A stretch of 64,000 nt of DNA. Source: Eubacteriales bacterium (GTDB lineage: Bacteria > Bacillota > Clostridia > Lachnospirales > Lachnospiraceae). Position 1 is the stretch's first letter. The number at the start of each line of letters is the position of its first letter. The position numbers and the translations under genes were made by a program. The stretch is from contig JAUNOK010000003.1 in NCBI GenBank assembly GCA_030537195.1, forward strand, positions 62,001 through 126,000. Direction: 5' to 3'. The notes under the pieces were generated by a model. It did no database searches. It was given only the letters and a program-made list of their open reading frames with translations, and was not told the DNA's origin. Positions 10,106 to 18,114 of this stretch are shown here, one piece after another.

Positions 10106-10711
10106 CTAAACTGTTATATTCTCTCCTCTTAAGCCGTTAAATGCTCCCTCAATATGAGCATCTTCATGGGCTATAAGCCATTTATTAGATGCCGCAAGCA
10201 GCTTGTCTTCTGCTGTTGCATGAGTATTAACTACATCAAGGTTAGTTCCTTTTGGAAGTACTACTACACATTTAAATCCATGTCCATCTACACCGCATGG
10301 TGCATAATGCAGAGTTGTTGCATACACCTCAATGGCTGTCCCCTTAGGTACAAAGAACCCTTCAACCTTAGATGTATCATATGTAAAATCATCTTCCACA
10401 TCTTCTCTCTTGCCAAGCAGCAGAATCATATCTGTTGCCGCAATATTCACTTCTGAACTTCTGTGATATTCCAGTGCATTAAGCTTCTGGTTATGTCCAT
10501 TACAGTAACCTGTCTGAACAGGACATCCACCATATACACTCTCTTCCATCACCTTATGAATCTGTGTATTTTCAAGCTTTTCATCACCTGCAACATACAC
10601 AACATCATCCGGCATATCATACGAATTCATAAGTTCTACTATCCCGCTGGTATCAACATCAGCAATTACCCTGCCGTATTTCTTAAATCCAGCATCCAAT
10701 ACACTCTGCAA
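10106..10711 (-). CDS. DUF4867 family protein
   Basis: 201-residue protein matching the DUF4867 family. The C-terminal half (EVYATTLHYAPC, GFKCVVVLPKGTN) reads like a cupin-type beta barrel with a His and Cys that could bind metal or a sugar. The start codon is TTG at 10711, seven bases after AAGGAGG; there is no better ATG. It is the first gene of the pentose operon, behind a good promoter. DUF4867 genes are, to my knowledge, often next to FucI/AraA-superfamily genes, which suggests an accessory epimerase or aldose-handling role. That role is inference. Confidence 0.75.
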   Translation of the reverse strand: MQSVLDAGFKKYGRVIADVDTSGIVELMNSYDMPDDVVYVAGDEKLENTQIHKVMEESVYGGCPVQTGYCNGHNQKLNALEYHRSSEVNIAATDMILLLGKREDVEDDFTYDTSKVEGFFVPKGTAIEVYATTLHYAPCGVDGHGFKCVVVLPKGTNLDVVNTHATAEDKLLAASNKWLIAHEDAHIEGAFNGLRGENITV

Positions 10712-10767
10712 AATAATACCTCCTTTAGAACAAACAATAACTTTTATAAAACATCTTTCTAAAAGTC

Positions 10768-10796
10768 ATTCTATCACTGTTTTATTTTTATTTCAA
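10768..10796 (-). promoter_or_regulatory. Promoter of the pentose operon
   Basis: Minus-strand -35 TTGAAA (10791-10796), 17 bp spacer, -10 TAGAAT (10768-10773), about 57 bp upstream of the TTG start of the DUF4867 gene. It lies directly downstream of the terminator of the permease gene, so the operon is an independent unit. Confidence 0.7.
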
Positions 10797-10797
10797 T

Positions 10798-10862
10798 AAA
10801 AAAATCTCCGATTATCAAAAATGTATCCTTGTAACAGATACATTTCCGATAACCGGAGATTA
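10798..10862 (-). terminator. Terminator of the metal permease gene
   Basis: Long two-tier hairpin: outer arms AATCTCCG with TTATC pair with GATAA and CGGAGATT, and inner arms AATGTATC/GATACATT enclose a 9-base loop. On the minus strand it is followed by a T-rich run. It lies just past the stop at 10883. Confidence 0.7.
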
Positions 10863-10882
10863 AATAATCTGATTATACTGCT

Positions 10883-11740
10883 TTATATTATAATTCTGGA
10901 TAAAGCATCAATAACAATTCCCCATGCTACACCACTCACATAAAGAATAGCAAGAATTCTTAAATTATCCTTCATATCATCATTCTCTCTGAACAATACA
11001 AGAATACCTACTCCTGAACCAGCAAGCAGTCCTGCCATAAGAGAACCAAGTCCAAGCACACCTTCAATATAAAGCTGTGTTAATACTACTGATGATGCAC
11101 AGTTAGGGATAAGACCTATCACACCCGCTATCACAGGTCCGATAACAGGCTTATTAAGGATAAGATTTCCCAAAGTATCTTCACCAACAAAGTGAATTAA
11201 AGTATTAAGTGCAAATGAGATAACAACAATAAATGCAAATATTGTTATAGTATGTCTTAGTGCTGACTTGAATATGCTTGTCTCACAGCCACAGTGGTCA
11301 TGATCACATACATGTCCAATCTTTTCTACCATGTTATAGCTCTTCTTTGATCTTCTCACAATCATATCAATTGCAAGACCCATTATAAGACCTATAATCA
11401 CTTTCATAAGTATAAGCTGTAAAAGAACTAACACATTAACATGCTCAGATAAGAATACTGGTATCATCTCATCTGAAGTAGACATAAATATAGCAATAAG
11501 TGTTCCCATAGTAATTACTTTACCTGCATACAGGTTAGATGCCGCTGTAGAAAAACCACACTGTGGAACAGCTCCAAGTAACGCACCTATAACAGGGCCC
11601 GCTTTTCCAGAATTCTTAACAAACTTCTTAGTCTTGGCACTTGTCTTATGCTCAAGATACTCCATAGCAAGATAAGTCAGAAAAAGAAACGGCAACAGTT
11701 TAACACTATCAATGATAGTATCAAATACCACATCCATCAT
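10883..11740 (-). CDS. ArsP_2-type putative heavy-metal permease
   Basis: About 285 residues with eight to ten hydrophobic segments in two homologous halves. Each half carries a polar kink motif inside a helix: GAVPQCGFSTAASN in the first and GLIPNCASSVVL in the second. This is the pattern of PF11449 (putative 10TM heavy-metal exporter, also annotated as putative manganese transporter). The loop between halves has a Cys/His cluster, CDHDHCGC (about 145-152). An ATG at 11740 or 11737 behind AAAGGA is preferred over the GTG at 11773. It is separated from the PAP2 gene by 48 bp. The exported ion is unknown. Confidence 0.75.
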   Translation of the reverse strand: MMDVVFDTIIDSVKLLPFLFLTYLAMEYLEHKTSAKTKKFVKNSGKAGPVIGALLGAVPQCGFSTAASNLYAGKVITMGTLIAIFMSTSDEMIPVFLSEHVNVLVLLQLILMKVIIGLIMGLAIDMIVRRSKKSYNMVEKIGHVCDHDHCGCETSIFKSALRHTITIFAFIVVISFALNTLIHFVGEDTLGNLILNKPVIGPVIAGVIGLIPNCASSVVLTQLYIEGVLGLGSLMAGLLAGSGVGILVLFRENDDMKDNLRILAILYVSGVAWGIVIDALSRIII

Positions 11741-11788
11741 GATATACAATCGTCCTTTCTTAAAAACAGTCACATAGTTACATATTCA

Positions 11789-12379
11789 TTATGCCTTAGC
11801 AAAAAGCTTCTTATAAGGCTCTTCTCCTGAAAAAACCTTTCTTGCTTTGTCTGATTTCTTCATAATAAGCTTAGTAACTAAATAGCCTATTACTCCATAC
11901 AGTGATCCTAACAACAGACTCGCAAGTACATCTGTTGGATAATGAACTGTAAGATATAATCTTGACACTGCAATCAGAGCTGCAAGTATAACTGCAGGAA
12001 TTCCTTTTTTTCTATCCCACAATATAATAGCCAATGCCGCTGCAAAAGAAGCTGATGTATGTCCTGATGGGAAAGACCAGTCTTTAATACCATTAAATAT
12101 TCCATACAGATTCTCAAATGTCGGATCTGCATTGAATGGTCTTATTCTCGCTGACAAATTCTTCATAATTCCATTACACATAATAAGCGAAAGAATAAGT
12201 CCTATTGCCATACTAAGTCCTAACTTTCTGTCTTTCTTAAACACCGGGATAAATAAAAAAACTGCACATAACAGAATCCAGAATATTCCTGCATTACCCA
12301 GACAGGTTATAGCATACATAATCGGATCTGTTACAGGATTATGTAATGATTCAAACCAATGTAAAATCTGAAGCTCCAT
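11789..12379 (-). CDS. PAP2-family membrane phosphatase
   Basis: 196-residue membrane protein with the three-part phosphatase signature: K73...RP81 (KNLSARIRPF), PSGH at 104-107, and SRLYLTVHYPTD at 139-150. Five or six hydrophobic segments surround these motifs. Family members dephosphorylate lipid phosphates; at this size undecaprenyl-pyrophosphate phosphatase (BcrC/PgpB-like) is likely, acting on the outer membrane face. AAGGAG precedes the ATG at 12379. The C-terminus ends in a basic tail. Upstream is the pilus-like locus, with which no functional link is visible. Confidence 0.88.
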   Translation of the reverse strand: MELQILHWFESLHNPVTDPIMYAITCLGNAGIFWILLCAVFLFIPVFKKDRKLGLSMAIGLILSLIMCNGIMKNLSARIRPFNADPTFENLYGIFNGIKDWSFPSGHTSASFAAALAIILWDRKKGIPAVILAALIAVSRLYLTVHYPTDVLASLLLGSLYGVIGYLVTKLIMKKSDKARKVFSGEEPYKKLFAKA

Positions 12380-12458
12380 AATTGTCTCCTTATCATATCA
12401 TTCTAACATGCTCCTTTTCAGGCACATTAGATTATTCTATGATATAAGAAAACATTTG

Positions 12459-12860
12459 TCAATTAAAAGAATATGTTTTTTCATAGTAACATTTACCTTT
12501 TCTTCCACCAAATGGATAATCATACTCTTCTGTTACTCCTATCTGGAACAATCCCTTATCAAGATCAGATGCTATCAGCCTGACTTCTATATTACCGTCA
12601 GATACTACTCTATCACTTAAAACCGTACAGAATTCCCGCATCAGATCTGTTAATATCTGTTGTCTCTTCACCTCGTTATATGTTGTAAAGTCTGTATCTG
12701 CATACACATCTCCCATCCTGTCAAATGCGAAGTCCATCGCACTGTCAAGGCTCTGGTTAACTTCATCTCTTCTTATATTATTCCCAGTGATTGTTGCATG
12801 TATTATAATAATGAGTGCTATTGCCACTATAACCCCGCTACAAGTAATAACTCCTCTCAA
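12459..12860 (-). CDS. TadE-like small membrane protein, last gene of the Tad-like locus
   Basis: 133 residues: one N-terminal hydrophobic helix (about 4-24) followed by a soluble, presumably extracytoplasmic domain rich in acidic and basic residues. This layout resembles TadE/minor pseudopilin proteins. The first codon is TTG at 12860, three bases into the short gap after the preceding stop; no ATG is available, so translational coupling is likely and the start is uncertain. It is the distal gene of the ATPase-platform operon. No named family recognised; assignment rests on topology and context. Confidence 0.6.
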   Translation of the reverse strand: MRGVITCSGVIVAIALIIIIHATITGNNIRRDEVNQSLDSAMDFAFDRMGDVYADTDFTTYNEVKRQQILTDLMREFCTVLSDRVVSDGNIEVRLIASDLDKGLFQIGVTEEYDYPFGGRKGKCYYEKTYSFN

Positions 12861-12866
12861 TAGTTC

Positions 12867-13241
12867 TCAGCTCACAAAGTATCTGGCAAGTCCTTTATAT
12901 GTACGCTGTGATGAATACCCGAACATAGCGGCTGTCAATGAATATTCCAGCGTATATTCCATATATTCATAATCACCAGCTCTGCTGACATTACCATATG
13001 TAAGCTTCATGCCTCCTTCCTGCACTGAACGTGATAACATATCAAGTCTTTCATCTCTTAACTGCGTGGATAATTCTTTATCCGGAACATCTCCACAGTA
13101 TGCCTCTATATAATTCTCAACATACTGGCTTATCTCACCAGCATCCGACACTTTCTGGTTGATTCGTATGAAATCAATTGAGAAGAAACACACCAGTGCA
13201 AATATAATAAGATATATTGATGTTTCAATTATTCCCTTCAT
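12867..13241 (-). CDS. TadE-like small membrane protein
   Basis: 124 residues: MKGIIETSIY starts a single hydrophobic helix (about 3-25), followed by a 95-residue soluble domain ending in YKGLARYFVS. It resembles TadE/TadF-type minor pilin proteins in size and layout. GGGGAAG precedes the ATG. The stop is 6 bp from the start of the next TadE-like gene, and the 45-residue gene ends 19 bp upstream. Its N-terminus (MKGII) is similar to those of the operon's microproteins, suggesting a shared export or assembly signal. Confidence 0.65.
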   Translation of the reverse strand: MKGIIETSIYLIIFALVCFFSIDFIRINQKVSDAGEISQYVENYIEAYCGDVPDKELSTQLRDERLDMLSRSVQEGGMKLTYGNVSRAGDYEYMEYTLEYSLTAAMFGYSSQRTYKGLARYFVS

Positions 13242-13260
13242 TAATCTTCCCCTTTACCAG

Positions 13261-13398
13261 TTATCCAAGACATGAACTAATAACATCCAGAAGTATATTC
13301 CTGTATGCAGCCATCGACATTCCAACCAGCATCATTGCTATCATAACAGCACACACTCCTATAACTGTTTCGCCATATGTATTAACAATATCTTTCAT
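13261..13398 (-). CDS. 45-residue microprotein of the Tad-like locus
   Basis: Short ORF read directly: it starts MKDIVNTYGETVIGVCAVM and ends in ILLDVISSCLG, with one central hydrophobic helix. Its ATG overlaps the TGA of the 35-residue gene (ATGA), a classic translationally coupled arrangement. The N-terminus aligns with the 35- and 62-residue proteins of the same operon (M-x-x-I-V/I-x-x-Y-G/S). It may be a Flp-like pilin or an assembly factor. It is short enough to be missed by annotation pipelines. Confidence 0.7.
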   Translation of the reverse strand: MKDIVNTYGETVIGVCAVMIAMMLVGMSMAAYRNILLDVISSCLG

Positions 13399-13502
13399 CC
13401 GCTTATCACTCCCACAAAAACATTAATGAATACTGCAAGCATTGAATATGTAACAATAATCCCCATAATAACGCCTGAATATTCGTCAATCATATGTTCC
13501 AT
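13395..13502 (-). CDS. 35-residue microprotein of the Tad-like locus
   Basis: Short ORF starting MEHMIDEYSGVIMGIIVTYS and ending VFVGVISG, essentially one hydrophobic helix after an 8-residue head. GGAGG lies 5 bases before the ATG, and the stop overlaps the next start by four bases. The head contains an E-Y dipeptide, like the Glu-Tyr at the start of mature Flp pilins. Paralogous to the 45- and 62-residue proteins of the operon. Confidence 0.68.
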   Translation of the reverse strand: MEHMIDEYSGVIMGIIVTYSMLAVFINVFVGVISG

Positions 13503-13514
13503 AAACACCTCCAG

Positions 13515-14984
13515 CTACAAATACATATTAACAACCAGCATCATATCCACAGCCATCTTAAATGCAACGAAAAATGTCGGTACATACTCTGAAAATCTCA
13601 TCATACTGGTACTGTCCATGTATCTTGCAGTCTCTGCTTTATCCGACAATTCATAGTTTCTTCTTACAAGTGCATTAATTGTCTGGTTCATACTGTCTCT
13701 GTCAAGATCTCCTATTGAATACAACATTCTGACCGCCGACTGGATATCCATAACATCGAATTCGCTTAAGAATTCATAATACGGCTTAATATCAGATGGA
13801 TTAAGCTCAATATCATATATGAACTTTTCTAACGGCTCTTTCATAATAACGGGGCAGTCATCATAGGTATCCTCAACTGCTGACAGCAGTGGTTTATTCT
13901 CAAGATTAACTGCCAGATCTCTTAACCACTCTGTGAATCCACAATACAGGTCATTCCTAACTCTTTTAACTGCCGTCTTTCTCTGTGTAAAAGGTGTAGT
14001 CACAAGCACTATCATCACACCAGCAAGACACACAGCAGGAATCCTTAACTTCAACACAACAAGTAATACAACAACAGCGCACATGCATACCCATATAGGA
14101 ACCATTCTTAAGGTAAGCTGTCTGGCTTTAGACTTAAACACTGCATTATAATCACTTATTATCTGATTATCCGTCCTGCTCTTACCAATCCAGTCGAAGC
14201 CATAATGCTTTCTTGTAAATGTATAAAACACAATGCACAGCAGTACAAATAATACAGAAATCCCCTGATACGCGAATGTCGATGTAATACTTAATGGCTC
14301 TTTCGCAAACATATTAAGCATGTTGCACATTACAGTAGTAAGCAGTGCAAGCACCATACTTATAGCTATTCCAATGGTAATATCACGCTTTATCTTCTTT
14401 ATCTCGTTCTGGTACTTATAAACATTATTGACCCATCTGTCAAAATCTTCTAACAGAACTTCCATTGCGCCTCTGTATCTTCCGCCCTTCTCTTCAACAC
14501 TTACAATAAACTTGTGTAAAGTCCTTATTCTTGCACAATCATATTCCTCTTCAATAATTCTTAATGCATCTTCATATACTCGCTGTCCCATTCCATACTC
14601 AAGTTCCTCAATTGCACGCGAAAGGCACCGCTTCAGCCTTCCCGTACTAATCGCATATGCATCCTTTAATGCCATATTAACCTTGGGATTTCTTATAAAT
14701 GAATACGTCATCTGATGCAGATATACATCCACATCAGCAAATCTGGCCGCCTCACTGCGCTCTTTAAAATAATTCCTTACCAGGCCTGGAATCATGGCAA
14801 CCGCAACAAACATTACAGCAAAAGCCAGTACATAATTAATTCTGTATAACAGGCAGGCGCCATACACTCCGGCACCTGCTGCTATTGTAGTTATTACAAA
14901 TCTTCTTACTGGCATAACCCCATTCATATCTCTTACATCTTCCATCAGCTGTGTAACAGATAAATATCTTAATACCTTCTTCAA
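13515..14984 (-). CDS. Type II secretion F-like platform protein (fused TadB/TadC-like)
   Basis: 489 residues with hydrophobic segments near the N-terminus (about 27-67), two mid-protein pairs (about 205-250 and 300-335), and one at the C-terminus. Between them lie cytoplasmic helical stretches such as YLHQMTYSFIRNPKVNMAL and YCGFTEWLRDLAVNLENKP, which look like two T2SSF-type repeats. Tad systems usually use separate TadB and TadC, so this may be a natural fusion. The start is TTG at 14984, overlapping the ATPase stop (TTGA), with GGAGG five bases upstream inside the ATPase gene. It would form the inner membrane platform. Confidence 0.72.
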   Translation of the reverse strand: MKKVLRYLSVTQLMEDVRDMNGVMPVRRFVITTIAAGAGVYGACLLYRINYVLAFAVMFVAVAMIPGLVRNYFKERSEAARFADVDVYLHQMTYSFIRNPKVNMALKDAYAISTGRLKRCLSRAIEELEYGMGQRVYEDALRIIEEEYDCARIRTLHKFIVSVEEKGGRYRGAMEVLLEDFDRWVNNVYKYQNEIKKIKRDITIGIAISMVLALLTTVMCNMLNMFAKEPLSITSTFAYQGISVLFVLLCIVFYTFTRKHYGFDWIGKSRTDNQIISDYNAVFKSKARQLTLRMVPIWVCMCAVVVLLVVLKLRIPAVCLAGVMIVLVTTPFTQRKTAVKRVRNDLYCGFTEWLRDLAVNLENKPLLSAVEDTYDDCPVIMKEPLEKFIYDIELNPSDIKPYYEFLSEFDVMDIQSAVRMLYSIGDLDRDSMNQTINALVRRNYELSDKAETARYMDSTSMMRFSEYVPTFFVAFKMAVDMMLVVNMYL

Positions 14985-16018
14985 TCATGCCTCCATGTAT
15001 ACGGATTATCTATACCGTACTTAATAAACTTATCCATAATATCCGGTGGGAGATCATTATCCAGAAACTCCCCATCTTCATATATAACTGTACATATATT
15101 CTCCCCATGATATCTGCTTAAGAAGCCAACCTGACTGATATGCCTTCTTTCAAATCTGTCACAGTCAACAAGCAGAACAAGATCAATATACTTGTATATA
15201 CTGTTAATAAACCTGTCGGACGATTCGCCATTACCAAGCATGGAATACATTCTGTCAGGCATATCCCTGATATCATCAAGATGCATAGTTGTCATGCAAT
15301 ATGCCCCTGTTGACAGACTATTTAGCAGTTCCATTACCTCTGGTCCTCTCGACTCCGAGAGAAGTACCCAGTCTATATTATGACGCAGTCCTGCCCTGAT
15401 AATATCCTGATATGTAACCTTCGAATCCACGAAAAACTCAACACATTTGTTATGAGGATTAATCTGTCTGTAATGAATCTCCTGATTATCTTCATATACT
15501 CCCACCTTCTCCTCAGCAGGTATAAATGTAGCAAGATACTTGAGCAGTTCTGTCTTTCCAGCATGTGGCTGTCCACCTATTACTGTAGAAAGATGCGCTG
15601 TCACGCAATTCTCTAACAATGTAATAATACTTTCCGGAGCGTAGTCAGATCTGACAAGATCGGTATGACCAAATCGCAGCTTCTGTGGTATCTTTCTTAT
15701 TGCCATACTCTTTCTGCCACATCTTGATTCATGCCATATGGAAATTCTTAAAGATTCAGTATTCGCCTCTAATATCGGATGCATCCTGTTAAAAGATGCA
15801 CCCATAATATTAGCCAGCCTTATAGACAGATTATCCATATATCTGTCGCTTAGTTCTTTCATGGAAATATAGCAGCCTCTGCCTAACTGTGTTATCCATA
15901 GATTATATCCATCCCACTCGATATCAGTTACAGTCTCATCGGATATCTCTTCCTTAATCTCTGAGAATATGTCTTCCTTGTTATTCTCAATGAGTTCCTG
16001 AAGCTGTTCTTTCTCCAT
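14981..16018 (-). CDS. TadA/VirB11-like secretion ATPase
   Basis: 345-residue hexameric-type secretion ATPase. Walker A is GGQPHAGKTE (148-157), the Asp box is around YEDNQEIHY, Walker B is DWVLLSESRG (216-225), and the His box is TTMHLDD (243-249). An N-terminal domain of about 120 residues precedes the RecA-like core. The protein is shorter than typical CpaF/TadA. It would power assembly of a pilus or secretion of a small substrate at the cytoplasmic membrane. The gene is flanked by a 62-residue membrane protein and the platform gene, in a single operon. Confidence 0.82.
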   Translation of the reverse strand: MEKEQLQELIENNKEDIFSEIKEEISDETVTDIEWDGYNLWITQLGRGCYISMKELSDRYMDNLSIRLANIMGASFNRMHPILEANTESLRISIWHESRCGRKSMAIRKIPQKLRFGHTDLVRSDYAPESIITLLENCVTAHLSTVIGGQPHAGKTELLKYLATFIPAEEKVGVYEDNQEIHYRQINPHNKCVEFFVDSKVTYQDIIRAGLRHNIDWVLLSESRGPEVMELLNSLSTGAYCMTTMHLDDIRDMPDRMYSMLGNGESSDRFINSIYKYIDLVLLVDCDRFERRHISQVGFLSRYHGENICTVIYEDGEFLDNDLPPDIMDKFIKYGIDNPYTWRHD

Positions 16019-16032
16019 ATTGTTTCCTCATA

Positions 16033-16221
16033 CTATTCCCCATCACTAGGTCTGCTCGCATCAATAGCATCATATATATGCTCCTTGTACGAGATATCGC
16101 TTACTGCCCCCTTGGTTCTGTCTGTAACAATAGTAACAACCGCTGCTGTAAGCAATACTGCAGCAAGCACCCCCGCAAGTGCTATTACAACCTTTCCGTA
16201 ATGTTCAATAATATCATGCAT
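16033..16221 (-). CDS. 62-residue pilin-like microprotein, first gene of the Tad-like locus
   Basis: Starts MHDIIEHYGKVVIALAGV, with a hydrophobic helix (about 9-32) and a polar tail of about 30 residues ending in SRPSDGE. Among the three microproteins this has the most Flp-pilin-like length. ATG at 16221 follows GGAGGAGG; an upstream TTG adds two residues and is less likely. First gene after the promoter, consistent with a high-copy structural subunit. No recognisable prepilin peptidase leader, and no peptidase gene nearby. Confidence 0.68.
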   Translation of the reverse strand: MHDIIEHYGKVVIALAGVLAAVLLTAAVVTIVTDRTKGAVSDISYKEHIYDAIDASRPSDGE

Positions 16222-16274
16222 ATACAATTCCTCCTCCGAATTAAATTATTTAAAAAGTACTTTTTATATTGTGG

Positions 16275-16303
16275 ATATTATCACATATTCAAAAGTTTGT
16301 AAA
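16275..16303 (-). promoter_or_regulatory. Promoter of the Tad-like locus
   Basis: Minus-strand -35 TTTACA (16298-16303), 17 bp spacer, -10 TAATAT (16275-16280), about 54 bp before the 62-residue gene. It lies between that gene and the terminator of the upstream murF unit. Confidence 0.6.
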
Positions 16304-16322
16304 GCATAAAAATATAAAAATT

Positions 16323-16364
16323 ATAAAAAAAGACTTTTGCATCAAAATATAATACAAAAGTCTT
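16323..16364 (-). terminator. Terminator of the ddl-murF-lipoprotein unit
   Basis: Perfect 10-bp arms (AAGACTTTTG at 16330-16339 and its complement at 16355-16364) with a 15-base loop; on the minus strand the hairpin runs into seven Ts. Confidence 0.8.
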
Positions 16365-16370
16365 AGAATA

Positions 16371-16694
16371 TTATTTCTTATTAAGTTCTACAGTATTATC
16401 ACCATCACTCAGAGAAAGCACATCCTTCTTAATTGTGTATGTGTACTCATCTGTTTCTTCTGTTCCCAGAAAACTGATTGTTATACTAAGCTTTCCATCC
16501 TTCGCCTCGTACGAAGTAATTGGAACACTTATCTGACCTATCTGCTGTGTTCCTGTCCCATCAGAATTGAAAGTGTATGTATAATCATCACCTTCCCATG
16601 TTCCAACAACAGATGCCTCCTTGCCACATCCTGTAAATGCAGCAACAACCGCAATCATCATAACCAGAACGCTTATTCTTTTAAGTAATTTCAT
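16371..16694 (-). CDS. Small lipoprotein with a lipocalin-like domain
   Basis: 107 residues. A basic-hydrophobic signal leads to the lipobox AFTGCG with Cys near residue 23. The remaining 80 residues form short beta strands with the start VVGTWEGDDYTYTFNSDGTG, the pattern of DUF5640/lipocalin-like extracellular domains that report or bind small ligands. A GGAGG sits a few bases before the ATG. It is 10 bp downstream of murF and followed by a terminator, so it is probably the last gene of the ddl-nitroreductase-murF transcript. Specific function unknown. Confidence 0.75.
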   Translation of the reverse strand: MKLLKRISVLVMMIAVVAAFTGCGKEASVVGTWEGDDYTYTFNSDGTGTQQIGQISVPITSYEAKDGKLSITISFLGTEETDEYTYTIKKDVLSLSDGDNTVELNKK

Positions 16695-16704
16695 ATAACC
16701 TCCA

Positions 16705-18114
16705 CTAGATATTAATTGTCTTTACTGCTTCAACCACTTTTCCAAACTCCATGCCATGGGAAGCCTTTATAAGTATGTTATCACCTTTCTTAAGAATCTG
16801 TCCAATAGATTTTAACATACCATCTCTTGTTGCATAATCATGAACTTCACATCCATGTGCATTATAATTAGCCTCTATATATGCCCTTGTACCATCTGCT
16901 ATCTGTGCTGCAAGGTCTCCTGCTGTTATAAGCACATCAATATCCTTGGTTCCAAGATACATTCCGACATCATAATGCAGCTGCTTCTCATTCTCACCAA
17001 GCTCAAACATGCTTCCAAGTATAGCAACTTTTCTTCCAATTGCTGTATCGAGAACATCCAGCGATGCCTTCATTGAAACCGGATTGGCATTGTAACAGTC
17101 ATCAATTATTGTGAAGCCATTCTCCTTGATTATATTGTTTCTTCCGGCAATTGTCTTTAAATTCTTCACTCCACGCTCAATTTCAAGAGACGAAAGTCCA
17201 AGTACCGAACCGACAAGTGCTGCTGCCATCGCATTATATACCATATGGTGTCCCGGTACAGGTACAGTCAGGTCAAATGTAGAATAGTTATCTGATGTTT
17301 TGATTCCATGAATTGTAAAGCTTGTTCCATCAAGCCCAAGGCTCTTGATATTATCTGCATATACACCGTCCTTATTGCTTATTCCAAACACAAGCGGACG
17401 CTTGCCATGAACCTGGCTTATTGTTGATAATTTGTCATCGTCTCCGTTAAGAATAACAATTCCATCCGGATTCATATGGTTAAATATCTCTGTCTTAGCC
17501 TTAAGAATTCCATCTCTTGTTCCAAGATTCTCAAGATGACAAAGACCAATATTGGTGATAACACATATGTCAGGCTGTGCAATCTTGGATAATCTGTCCA
17601 TCTCACCGAAATCACTGATTCCCATCTCAAGAACAGCAACCTCATCCTCTTCTGTAAGTCTGAAAACAGTAAGTGGAAGACCAATTTCATTATTGAAATT
17701 ACCAAGTGTCTTTAATACTCTGTATTTCTCAGAAAGAACAGAACTTATTGTTTCCTTGGTACTTGTTTTGCCGACACTTCCTGTAATTCCGACAACCTTA
17801 ACATCAAGATTGTTTCTGTAAAGAAGAGCAAGATCTTTCAATGCCTGAAGGCTTGATTCAACCTGAATATATGAATGTTCTTCACCTGGCAGTTCTTTCT
17901 CAGATATAACACATGCCGCACCCTTCTCAAAGCACTGGCTTATGAAATCATGTCCATCACTTCGCTCACCTTTAATGGCAATAAAAAGCCCGCCCTCAGT
18001 TACCTTTCTGCTGTCAATTGTAATGGCAGTAATCTCTTTGTCGTAATCTTCTCCATTGCCATGATATATGCCGTTAACAGCTTCTGTCATGGCTCTTAAG
18101 GTCATTCCCTTCAT
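16705..18114 (-). CDS. murF: UDP-N-acetylmuramoyl-tripeptide--D-alanyl-D-alanine ligase
   Basis: 469-residue Mur ligase that adds D-Ala-D-Ala to the UDP-MurNAc tripeptide in peptidoglycan synthesis, in the cytoplasm. It has the three Mur domains: N-terminal substrate domain (ITIDSRKVTEGGLFIAIKGE), the ATP-binding loop GITGSVGKTSTKE (109-121), the central ITNIGLCHLENLGTRDGI and ILNGDDD, and the C-terminal IIDDCYNANPVSMKASLD. The ATG overlaps the nitroreductase stop by four bases. D-Ala-D-Ala ligase, which makes its substrate, is two genes upstream in the same direction, a natural pairing. Confidence 0.95.
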   Translation of the reverse strand: MKGMTLRAMTEAVNGIYHGNGEDYDKEITAITIDSRKVTEGGLFIAIKGERSDGHDFISQCFEKGAACVISEKELPGEEHSYIQVESSLQALKDLALLYRNNLDVKVVGITGSVGKTSTKETISSVLSEKYRVLKTLGNFNNEIGLPLTVFRLTEEDEVAVLEMGISDFGEMDRLSKIAQPDICVITNIGLCHLENLGTRDGILKAKTEIFNHMNPDGIVILNGDDDKLSTISQVHGKRPLVFGISNKDGVYADNIKSLGLDGTSFTIHGIKTSDNYSTFDLTVPVPGHHMVYNAMAAALVGSVLGLSSLEIERGVKNLKTIAGRNNIIKENGFTIIDDCYNANPVSMKASLDVLDTAIGRKVAILGSMFELGENEKQLHYDVGMYLGTKDIDVLITAGDLAAQIADGTRAYIEANYNAHGCEVHDYATRDGMLKSIGQILKKGDNILIKASHGMEFGKVVEAVKTINI

